From: an uncultured Chlorobiaceae bacterium
GTDB lineage: Bacteria > Bacteroidota > Chlorobiia > Chlorobiales > Chlorobiaceae
NCBI GenBank assembly: GCA_903942355.1
Contig: CAJAOR010000207.1
Location: 1-33,808 of the forward strand
DNA length: 33,808 bases
Direction of reading: 5' to 3'
Both the position numbers and the translations under genes were made by a program. Under the pieces are notes generated by a model, which was given only the letters and a program-made list of their open reading frames with translations, was not told where the DNA came from and searched no databases. Each line of letters starts with the position of its first letter. Position 1 is the first letter of the stretch. This document shows, one piece after another, positions 10,270 through 18,181 of the stretch.

Positions 10270-11076
10270 TTATTGCTTGTCAAAAGTAGTGTTTACTATA
10301 TAATACCAATCATCATCATCTCCTAAACGATCGGTTATGTTTTCTTTATATTTATTAGCCATTTCGCCTAATACACACTTAACAATTTCATTGAGTTTAT
10401 TCCGATTATTGTAATAATTGCCAATATTTTCATTGTCAAAAATATTGGTTTTAATGACCTTAGTTTGGATTAATTGCCGCCATTGTTCTGAGTGATTATT
10501 TTTCTGTAAAGAAACATAATTATATTTTTCAATTGGCAAGACTATATCAAATATATTGATATCATTATTAGAATATTTAAGAACATTTAGGTTTAGTGCA
10601 ATAATGGATTGCATAACTCTGTTTGGAATATAATAATAATATTCTTTGGTTTCATTATCTATTGTTTCAAATAATTTATTCTTATCCCAATATAAAATAG
10701 AGTTAATCATGGCTTTCAAGCCACATGTCTGTATTTTAATATTGAAACCAACTTGAGCTGTTTTAAAAGCAGATAACCCAACAAGCAATGCTACTATATT
10801 ATTAGCATCATTTAAAGATAACCCTTCCTTAGATACTTTTGCTATTACACATCTAAGCAAATCCGCATCTACTAACCCAGTATAATATTTATGAGATAAT
10901 TTCAGAGCAGAGCCGATAAGAGATGGATTTATAGAACCAAAATCATGAATTAGTTTCGCTGATATTAAGTTACTTGGAGATGTATCAAGACCATTTAAAA
11001 ATTTAGTTAGTAAAGTTTCATTTTCAATTATGACGTATGGATCGTAAAACCCAAAATGATTACAATAGAATTCCAT
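10270..11076 (-). CDS. hypothetical protein (268 aa), strikingly AT-rich
   Basis: Long ORF in AT-rich DNA with Asn/Ile/Tyr/Lys-rich product; no recognised domain. Confidence 0.6.
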   Translation of the reverse strand: MEFYCNHFGFYDPYVIIENETLLTKFLNGLDTSPSNLISAKLIHDFGSINPSLIGSALKLSHKYYTGLVDADLLRCVIAKVSKEGLSLNDANNIVALLVGLSAFKTAQVGFNIKIQTCGLKAMINSILYWDKNKLFETIDNETKEYYYYIPNRVMQSIIALNLNVLKYSNNDINIFDIVLPIEKYNYVSLQKNNHSEQWRQLIQTKVIKTNIFDNENIGNYYNNRNKLNEIVKCVLGEMANKYKENITDRLGDDDDWYYIVNTTFDKQ

Positions 11077-11201
11077 TTTATTATGTCTTTTTTATTCATA
11101 ATGCAAGAATATAATCATTAGATGTGGTCGACTATTTCGCGGATTATAGAATTGCAACCTACCATACCGATTAAATATAGCCTACAATTTATTTCTTCAA
11201 C

Positions 11202-11348
11202 CTATTGCACTGCCAGAATATCAAGATCGATCCTGCTGATACGTTCAGCAATCTGAATCGTATGCTTAAGGGGTTTTCCTTTGACCAGCTTACCGAGTAA
11301 AGTAAAAACCTTGAAATCCGCCTCAGTGAATTCGTAACTGAAAGTCAT
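11202..11348 (-). CDS. short hypothetical ORF (48 aa) or gene remnant
   Basis: Translated by eye: MTFSYEFTEADFKVFTLLGKLVKGKPLKHTIQIAERISRIDLDILAVQ*; below the ORF-track size cut-off. Confidence 0.3.
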   Translation of the reverse strand: MTFSYEFTEADFKVFTLLGKLVKGKPLKHTIQIAERISRIDLDILAVQ

Positions 11349-11644
11349 GGCCAAAGTCGGCTTTCCTACCCCAATGCCTCAATAGCTCCTAAAAAGTTAA
11401 ACCGTGAAAACAGGTTATTGAGATTGAACGTGTCGACCTTTATGAATATGGCAATCTTGCCGATAGAGTTATAGACGTACTACTCTGGCTATAACGTATA
11501 TATTTAGCAGGTAATTACAAAATATTCACAATCATAAATGGAGGATTTCAAAATAATATTTTGAGTTATTACTGTATTATATTATGTAGGTAGGGCTACG
11601 CAGGCATACCCCGCTATCGCTCAGTTTTTTTTAAGCGACCCCTT

Positions 11645-11879
11645 TATACCTGTATTATCCTGAAATACGGAAAGGAAACAGGCATCATTACCAGCATGAA
11701 TTGTTTCTGCTTATACTCGTTGCGGTCAACGGCAGCAACGAATTCTCTGGAACACGGCGCTGATATCGGAAAGGTTCAAAGGAGTGTGGCTCGGTCATGC
11801 CAATGTTTCAACAACACGGCTTTATGACAGGAGGAAAAGCAGGCCGGAGGAAAGTCCGACGTTCAGGGTGAAGCACTGA
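11645..11879 (+). pseudogene. decayed 3' fragment of the tyrosine recombinase at 7037-8005
   Basis: tatacctgtattatcctgaaatacggaaaggaaacaggcat...aggaaaagcaggccggaggaaagtccgacgttcagggtgaag aligns along its length with 7776-8003; small insertions (gttcaaaggagtgtggctcgg vs gtgcaggagtggcttgg) shift the frame. Confidence 0.92.
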
Positions 11880-12038
11880 ACGACCGAGAAAGACGTCTAT
11901 CAGAATTAAATCGCAATAGTTTAAGCGACTGCACAAATCAGTTTACTAAACCGGCCACCCAGATTAACACGAAATTGGATAGTAGTGGCGTAACCGTAGG
12001 CTTCACATTGCAACGGATTAGGTGTAACGGATAATGAG

Positions 12039-12076
12039 ATGCAATTTAAATCTCTTAATTTCTAAAGAGGATTGAA
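12039..12076 (+). repeat. orphan CRISPR-repeat-like sequence
   Basis: atgcaatttaaatctcttaatttctaaagaggattgaaac region: CTCTT...AAGAG hairpin followed by the classic GATTGAAAC 3' tag; single copy only. Confidence 0.3.
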
Positions 12077-12174
12077 ACTCTATTTTCTTACGCTACCCGT
12101 CTTACTCATTGGGAATGCCAGCCTAGAAAGGAAATCGAAAGTTCGTTATTCAGAACAAATATTATATAGAAAAC

Positions 12175-12936
12175 ATGAGCAGTCCAACGCTGAAAACGAT
12201 TAAACGGCTTTTTGCGGAGTCCGGAAACCAGTGCGCTTTTGCCGGGTGTAATGAACTTTTATGTAATGATGCCGGAGTTATTGTTGGTGAAATCTGCCAT
12301 ATAAAAGCAAGCAGAACAGGGGGCCCTCGATATGACTTCAACCAGACAGCAGAAGAGCGAAATGCATATGATAACCTAATTCTCTTATGTCCTACTCATC
12401 ATACATGGATAGATTCTAATCCTGATGAGTTTTCTGCTGAATCGCTTATCGCGATGAAAAGTGTCAAGAAAACGTATGCTGCTCACCCCGAAACAAGCGA
12501 AGATGCTTTGTATGCCAAAAAGCTCTTGGAAAAGTTTCTGCGGCAATCCCCTGCACAAAATATCATGATGAATAGCCCTGGGGCTATTCAAGCACACACG
12601 GTAAATCTTAAAACGACAATGAAAAACGTGATTGTGGCACCAGCCCCCAATACAATAGGGAATGACCAAAGAAAAAGCCGGTATGTCGAGTACTTGATAG
12701 AGCGCTACAACAAATTCGCTAGCACACATTACGCCGGAGCGAAGCCATTTTCATACGGAGCAATAGGGAGCAATATCGTATCGAAGTTTGGGTCAAAGTG
12801 GAGAATGCTGCCAGTTGAGCGATTTGAACAGGTGGCCTCCTATCTACAGGATAGAATATCAAAGACAAAACAGGCTAAATGGGGTCGCTTCAGGAAACGG
12901 ATTTTAAAGTACGTTAAGGAATCGGTAGCGGTCTGA
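12175..12936 (+). CDS. HNH endonuclease, 3' end replaced by Tn3 insertion
   Basis: N-terminus has an HNH core: [12 protein letters not shown]...[17 protein letters not shown]...[16 protein letters not shown]; last 17 residues are encoded by transposon terminus DNA (12881 onward). Confidence 0.8.
   Translation: MSSPTLKTIKRLFAESGNQCAFAGCNELLCNDAGVIVGEICHIKASRTGGPRYDFNQTAEERNAYDNLILLCPTHHTWIDSNPDEFSAESLIAMKSVKKTYAAHPETSEDALYAKKLLEKFLRQSPAQNIMMNSPGAIQAHTVNLKTTMKNVIVAPAPNTIGNDQRKSRYVEYLIERYNKFASTHYAGAKPFSYGAIGSNIVSKFGSKWRMLPVERFEQVASYLQDRISKTKQAKWGRFRKRILKYVKESVAV
12881..12918 (+). repeat. Tn3 IRL
   Basis: ggggtcgcttcaggaaacggattttaaagtacgttaag: GGGG start and TAAG end, typical of Tn3-family IRs. 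Confidence 0.97.
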
Positions 12937-15880
12937 GCGCTCTGAAATGCCCCTCTTTGCCCTTAAAGCGGTTGCGCCATACATAATCACCAGTCAGGTT
13001 GATGTGTTCCCATCCTAAAGGCGAGAGGTTTTGCAAGAGGAGCTGATCCACTTGTCGTCCTTGTTCTTTCCATGATTTGATGATACGATCCAGATACACC
13101 GTATTCCAGAGTGCAATTGCCGCAGTCACTAAATTCAACCCACTTGCCCGATATTGTTGTTGCTCGAAACTGCGGTCACGGATCTCACCAAGCCGGTTAA
13201 AGAAGACTGCACGAGCCAAAGAGTTGCGAGATTCACCTTTGTTCAGCCCTGCATTCACCCTTCGTCGGAGTTCGACATTTTGTAGCCAGTCCAGAATAAA
13301 CATGGTGCGTTCAATGCGGCCAAACTCTCGTAAAGCTAATGCCAAACCGTTTTGGCGAGGATAACTGCCAAGTTTTCGAAGCATCAGAGAAGCTGTTACC
13401 GTTCCTTGTTTTATCGAGGTCGTCAGTCGTAAAATATCATCCCAATGACTGCGGAGATGATTGATGTTCAGCCTGCCACCGATCAATTTTTCAAGTGCCG
13501 GATAATCAGCCGTTTTTTTCGGCACATAAAGTTTTGTCTCTCCCAAGTCACGGATACGGGGAGCAAATCGGAATCCCAGTAGGTGCATCAATCCAAAGAC
13601 ATGATCAGTGAAGCCTGCGGTATCAGTATAGTGTTCTTCGATCCGTAAATCCGATTCGTGATAGAGCAGTCCATCAAGGACATAGGTGGAATCGCGGATA
13701 CCGACATTAATAACTTTAATGTTGAAGGGTGCGTATTGATCAGAGATATGGGTGTAGAACATCCGTCCAGGTTCAGTACCGTACTTCGGATTAACATGTC
13801 CGGTACTTTCCCCTTGGTTACCAGCCTTGAATCGCTGCCCATCCGATGATGATGAGGTCCCATCACCCCAATTTTGGGCAAACGGATGCCGAAGTTGAGC
13901 GTTGACCAGTTCGGCAAGAGCTGCGGAGTATGTTTCATCTCGGATGTGCCAAGCTTGCAACCAAGAGAGCTTTGCGTATGTCGTGCCCGGACAGGATTCT
14001 GCCATTTTAGTCAGTCCAAGGTTTATCGCATCTGCTATAATTGCTGTCAGGAGTAATGAGGTATCCTTAGCCATGTCGCCAATCTTGAGGTGCGTGAACT
14101 GTCGGGAGAAACCTGTCCAAGCATCTACTTCCATAAGCAGATCAGTTATTTTAATATGTGGCAGGCACATTGCAGTCTGCTCAATGAACAGCTTTGCTGC
14201 TATGGGGACGACGGTGTCCTGCTGCGTGATTTTCAGACCGGATTCATTGATCACGGCATCGGGCAAATCGTTGGCCTGAGCCATGCTGTTTACAGTCCTC
14301 AGTTGTTGTTCCAAAAGACCCAGACGATCATGCAAATATTGATCACAGTCGATGTTGATATCAAGCGGTAATGTTCCAGCCTTTCTGAGAATATTGAATG
14401 TATCGGCAGGTACAAGGTATTCATCGAAGTCTTTGAACTGGCGTGATCCCTCAACCCACATATCGCCGGAACGGAGAGCGTTCTTCATTTCCGACAGAGC
14501 GCATAATTCATAATAGCGCCGGTCAATTCCCTCACCGCTGAAAACCAACTTCTCCCACCGCTTTTTGATAAAGGTAGTGGGTGCATCCGATGGTACCTTT
14601 CGGTTGTTATCAGCGTTCAGGGTGCGAATAACCTCAATGGCATCAAGCATATTTTGTGCGGCCGGTGCTGCTCGCAATTTCAGAACATTAAGAAATGCTG
14701 GAGCATAGCGGCGCAGCATACTGTAACTTTCCCCAAGACGATGCAGGTAATCAAAATCTTCAGGCTGAGCAAGTTTTTCCGCATCAGTCACGCTTGTTGC
14801 GAACGCTTCCCAAGACATGACTGACTCAATTGCAGCAAAGGCATCCCCACCATTTTGCCTCGCAGCAAGCAGGGCTTGACCGATCTTGCCGAAGAGCCGA
14901 ACCTTGTCATTAATCGCCTTACCAGATTCCTGAAAATTTTGCTGATGCCTGTTTTTCGCTGCGTTGAAGAGTTTACCGATGATTCGGTCATGCAAATCAA
15001 TAATTTCATCAGTTACGGTGGCTGTACCTTCCAGAATCAGAGCAACCAGAGTTGCATAGCGCCTGAGTAACTCAAACCTGGTCAAGTCGGCTGGTGTCAT
15101 CTGACCACCTTCTCGAGCGATCTTGAGAAGGCGGTTTTGATGGATCAGACGATCAATCCCGTTCGGCAGATTTATTGCGTGAAAGGTTTTTAGACGCTCA
15201 ATGTGTTCGAGCATGTGCCGTGAATTTGGTTTTGCAGGTGACTGCCGCAACCAGGCCAGCCAAGTAATCTGACTCTCTGGTCTTCGCTGAAGCAAGTCAT
15301 CAAGACGCTGACGGTGCTCGTCCGAGAGTGGATCGGTTAAGGCCACATAAATGCGTTTATTTGCACGAGTGATGGCTTCAGCACAGATGCTGTCGATAAC
15401 ATTCAGCGATGGCATGAGAATGAGCTGACGGCGTAGACTATCAAGTAGTTTTTCAGCCAACACAACACCCTTATCGGTTTGCCATGCTAACTCGTCTAAC
15501 GCCTGTAAAGAAGGACGAAAATGCCTATTAGTAAATGACTTGAAGCCAAAAACTGATTGCAATTCTATTAAATGCTCTCTCCGTGTTTCTGCCCGTCGGC
15601 CATACTTCTCCCACACCTCCATTTTTACATTAAGCTGTTTTGCAACAATACGAAGCAGTGGAGCAGACGGTTTGACATCTGGAGGTATTATCATTCCAGG
15701 ATAACGCATATAGCAGAGTTGCACGGCAAATCCCAAGCGATTTTCAGCACCCCGATGCTGACAAATAATTGACAGTTCCGAATCATTGAATGTATAGTGC
15801 CGGATCAACTCATCTTGAGTATTCGGCATAACCAGCAAACTGTCGCGTTCTGAAGCTGAAATAACTGAACGACGTGGCAT
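12914..15880 (-). CDS. tnpA: Tn3-family transposase TnpA
   Basis: 988 aa; Tn3 transposase features ([16 protein letters not shown]..., [66 protein letters not shown]); stop codon lies inside IRL. Confidence 0.97.
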   Translation of the reverse strand: MPRRSVISASERDSLLVMPNTQDELIRHYTFNDSELSIICQHRGAENRLGFAVQLCYMRYPGMIIPPDVKPSAPLLRIVAKQLNVKMEVWEKYGRRAETRREHLIELQSVFGFKSFTNRHFRPSLQALDELAWQTDKGVVLAEKLLDSLRRQLILMPSLNVIDSICAEAITRANKRIYVALTDPLSDEHRQRLDDLLQRRPESQITWLAWLRQSPAKPNSRHMLEHIERLKTFHAINLPNGIDRLIHQNRLLKIAREGGQMTPADLTRFELLRRYATLVALILEGTATVTDEIIDLHDRIIGKLFNAAKNRHQQNFQESGKAINDKVRLFGKIGQALLAARQNGGDAFAAIESVMSWEAFATSVTDAEKLAQPEDFDYLHRLGESYSMLRRYAPAFLNVLKLRAAPAAQNMLDAIEVIRTLNADNNRKVPSDAPTTFIKKRWEKLVFSGEGIDRRYYELCALSEMKNALRSGDMWVEGSRQFKDFDEYLVPADTFNILRKAGTLPLDINIDCDQYLHDRLGLLEQQLRTVNSMAQANDLPDAVINESGLKITQQDTVVPIAAKLFIEQTAMCLPHIKITDLLMEVDAWTGFSRQFTHLKIGDMAKDTSLLLTAIIADAINLGLTKMAESCPGTTYAKLSWLQAWHIRDETYSAALAELVNAQLRHPFAQNWGDGTSSSSDGQRFKAGNQGESTGHVNPKYGTEPGRMFYTHISDQYAPFNIKVINVGIRDSTYVLDGLLYHESDLRIEEHYTDTAGFTDHVFGLMHLLGFRFAPRIRDLGETKLYVPKKTADYPALEKLIGGRLNINHLRSHWDDILRLTTSIKQGTVTASLMLRKLGSYPRQNGLALALREFGRIERTMFILDWLQNVELRRRVNAGLNKGESRNSLARAVFFNRLGEIRDRSFEQQQYRASGLNLVTAAIALWNTVYLDRIIKSWKEQGRQVDQLLLQNLSPLGWEHINLTGDYVWRNRFKGKEGHFRALRPLPIP

Positions 15881-15903
15881 TGATACTCCTCTTAGAAACG
15901 AGG

Positions 15904-16024
15904 GTTTTTGAGAATACTTTTCAGTGAAGGAACAAGCATTGAAAAATAAGGTGTTACGATTCTCAAAAACAGTTCTTGAAATTAATTCTTAATATATTGT
16001 ATTTTAAATGAGTATTGAGAATAC
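15904..16024. promoter_or_regulatory. putative res site / divergent promoter between tnpA and resolvase
   Basis: gtttttgagaatac (15904-15917), inverted gattctcaaaaac (15958-15970) and gtattgagaatac (16012-16024) share a TTGAGAAT core in the tnpA-tnpR intergenic region. Confidence 0.6.
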
Positions 16025-16041
16025 AAAAAGGAAATATAGAT

Positions 16042-16599
16042 ATGCTTATTGGTTATGCCAGGGTTTCAACACAGGATCAAAATCTTAATCTTCAGATTGA
16101 TGCTTTAAGAAAGGCTGGATGTGAAAAGGTCTTCGATGATAAAGTGAGTGGTACACGGGCCGAACGCCCCGGACTTACCAAGGCACTTGAGCTGATGAGG
16201 GCGGGAGACACGCTTGTTGTCTGGAAACTTGATCGACTTGGCCGTAGCGTCAAGCAACTGGTTGATCTGGTCGCCGGACTTCAGAAACAGGGAGTTCAGT
16301 TCAAAAGTCTTACCGATGCCATCGATACCGGCACACCATCAGGCCGCTTTTTCTTTCACGTCATGGCAAGCCTCGCCGAAATGGAGCGGGAACTGACGGT
16401 TGAGCGTACTCGTGCAGGATTGGAAATTGCCCGCCAACTTGGCAGGAAGGGTGGCCGCAAGCGCTTGATGACTGACAGTAAAATTCATTCAGCAAAAAAG
16501 TTGCTGGCTAACGGGGTTCCGCCTCGGGATGTCGCAAAAGATCTTGGCGTATCTGTTCCGACGTTGTACCGATGGATTCCCGCATCCAATAATTCTTAA
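16042..16599 (+). CDS. tnpR: serine resolvase/invertase TnpR
   Basis: MLIGYARVSTQDQNLNLQIDALRKAGC...VWKLDRLGRSVKQLVDLV...; ATG at 16042 preferred over the tracked start at 16015, which lies in the putative res site. Confidence 0.93.
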   Translation: MLIGYARVSTQDQNLNLQIDALRKAGCEKVFDDKVSGTRAERPGLTKALELMRAGDTLVVWKLDRLGRSVKQLVDLVAGLQKQGVQFKSLTDAIDTGTPSGRFFFHVMASLAEMERELTVERTRAGLEIARQLGRKGGRKRLMTDSKIHSAKKLLANGVPPRDVAKDLGVSVPTLYRWIPASNNS

Positions 16600-16690
16600 G
16601 GCGCTTTAACGTGGTATAATGTTAAGCCATGTTAACGTATATATTAATTGATAGTTAATTGGTCAATACTTTTTACTATTTGCTGTTTTA

Positions 16691-17506
16691 TTGTATTCAT
16701 TCTGCAAATCGATGTATATGCAACAAAAACATATTTACGGCTTTCTTGCCGGTGTTATTATCGGAACTCTTGGTGGCTTGATTGGACTTGGTGGGGCCGA
16801 ATTTCGACTTCCCCTTTTGATAGGCCTTTTTGCATTTCCTGCTCTTGATGCTGTGATTCTCAATAAAGCAATGAGCCTGGTTGTTGTTGCTTCAGCTTTA
16901 CCGTTCAGGGCCAGTACGGTTTCATGGCAGGCTATTGCGGATAATTGGCTTGTCATTATCAACCTTCTTGCCGGTAGCCTTATCGGTGCATGGCTTGGAG
17001 CGGGCTGGGCAACCATACTCCGTTCGGAAGGGCTCTACAAGATCATTGCCTTTCTCCTGCTCGCTATTGCCTGTGTCTTAGCAGGAAGCCATCTGGTGCA
17101 TGGCTCTGGCAAGCCTTTGCTGGACAATGCTATTGCTTTGGCAATATGCGGAGTACTGGCAGGCTTTGTAATTGGTGTTGTTGCTGCACTGCTTGGTGTA
17201 GCAGGTGGAGAACTGTTGATTCCAACGCTGGTGATTTTATTTGGGATCAATATCAAGTTAGCTGGCAGCCTCTCCCTTGCTATCAGCTTGCCGACCATGC
17301 TGGTTAGTTTTACTCGCTATAGCCGTGACAGCAGTTTTTCAGTTCTTGGGGCTAACCGGCCTTTTCTCTTTATCATGGCAGCAGGATCGCTCTGCGGCAC
17401 CTGGATTGGCGGGAGGTTGCTTGGTATTGTTTCAGAGTCTGTGCTTATCCCAATGCTGGTCTTGCTTCTTGTTTTATCTGCAATCAAGGTCTGGAAACAC
17501 AAGTAA
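16691..17506 (+). CDS. TauE/SafE family sulfite-exporter-like permease (transposon passenger)
   Basis: 271 aa; two GGLIGLGGAEFRLPLLIGLF / ALLGVAGGELLIPTLVILFG repeats typical of TauE/SafE; lies inside the Tn3 element. Confidence 0.85.
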   Translation: MYSFCKSMYMQQKHIYGFLAGVIIGTLGGLIGLGGAEFRLPLLIGLFAFPALDAVILNKAMSLVVVASALPFRASTVSWQAIADNWLVIINLLAGSLIGAWLGAGWATILRSEGLYKIIAFLLLAIACVLAGSHLVHGSGKPLLDNAIALAICGVLAGFVIGVVAALLGVAGGELLIPTLVILFGINIKLAGSLSLAISLPTMLVSFTRYSRDSSFSVLGANRPFLFIMAAGSLCGTWIGGRLLGIVSESVLIPMLVLLLVLSAIKVWKHK

Positions 17507-17601
17507 TTGAAAAGATGAAATTGAGGCTGGTGTTCTCAACAGTGATTGACTTGTATCTTGTTTGGTAGGGATGGAATTGCTGTTGATTAACTCGAACAAT
17601 G

Positions 17602-17639
17602 CTTAACGTACTTTAAAATCCGTTTCCTGAAGCGGCCCC
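17602..17639 (-). repeat. Tn3 IRR
   Basis: cttaacgtactttaaaatccgtttcctgaagcggcccc, reverse complement of IRL with one mismatch. Confidence 0.97.
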
Positions 17640-17712
17640 TAAATGCAATCAAAGCAAACAGTATCCTTCATTCTCCACCTATGACGAGTACTGCATAAAG
17701 CATGGATTTTGA
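17640..17712 (+). pseudogene. detached original 3' end of the HNH gene
   Basis: Joining 12175..12880 to 17645..17712 in silico gives an in-frame 257-codon ORF ending KQAKCNQSKQYPSFSTYDEYCIKHGF*. Confidence 0.75.
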
Positions 17713-18043
17713 TGAATTTTTAGCTGCATTGCCAATGTATCAACGTCCACACTGCTCTATGATTGCAAGAAAAAAGCCAGAAGAGAAGCTCTACGTTCAG
17801 TGTGACAAGATCAGCCTCCCCAAGAGGGAAGGCATCAGGCTTGAGAAGTGCCTTTTTTGGTTAATCACAATCCCGCATCATCATGCCGCTTTCAGGCCAA
17901 ATGAGTGTAAGAACAGGCATACCTTTTCAATGAAGTCCAAGCAGTTATCCGCCATCTTGATCGGTGGTATTCGAAAGCCGATTTTAATGGCGTCAATATG
18001 TCTATTTGTAAGACAATATCTAATCAACTCCCCCGAAGCATAG
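17702..18043 (+). CDS. hypothetical protein (113 aa), likely original operon partner of the HNH gene
   Basis: ATG overlaps the restored HNH stop codon by 11 bp; no recognised domain; 3' half overlaps an antisense ORF and may not be real. Confidence 0.35.
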   Translation: MDFDEFLAALPMYQRPHCSMIARKKPEEKLYVQCDKISLPKREGIRLEKCLFWLITIPHHHAAFRPNECKNRHTFSMKSKQLSAILIGGIRKPILMASICLFVRQYLINSPEA

Positions 18044-18181
18044 CGACCGGGTATGAGTTCATTTTTCAACCATTCATTCATGAAGCGGAGCTTCGGGGAA
18101 TTCAACCCAGAGATTAAATGGGACTCAGAACTGCACGGTATTGCTGCTTTAGTGTCTGGGGAATTATTACCTGATATGACA

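Larger units (their letters stand above)
12881..17639. mobile_element. complete Tn3-family transposon (4759 bp)
   Basis: 38-bp IRL (12881-12918) and IRR (17602-17639) differ at one position; 5-bp target duplication TAAAT at 12876-12880 and 17640-17644; encodes TnpA and serine resolvase. Confidence 0.97.

Noticed and set aside
13077-15772. Plus-strand ORFs antisense to tnpA
   Set aside because: Overlap the well-supported transposase; no recognisable products.
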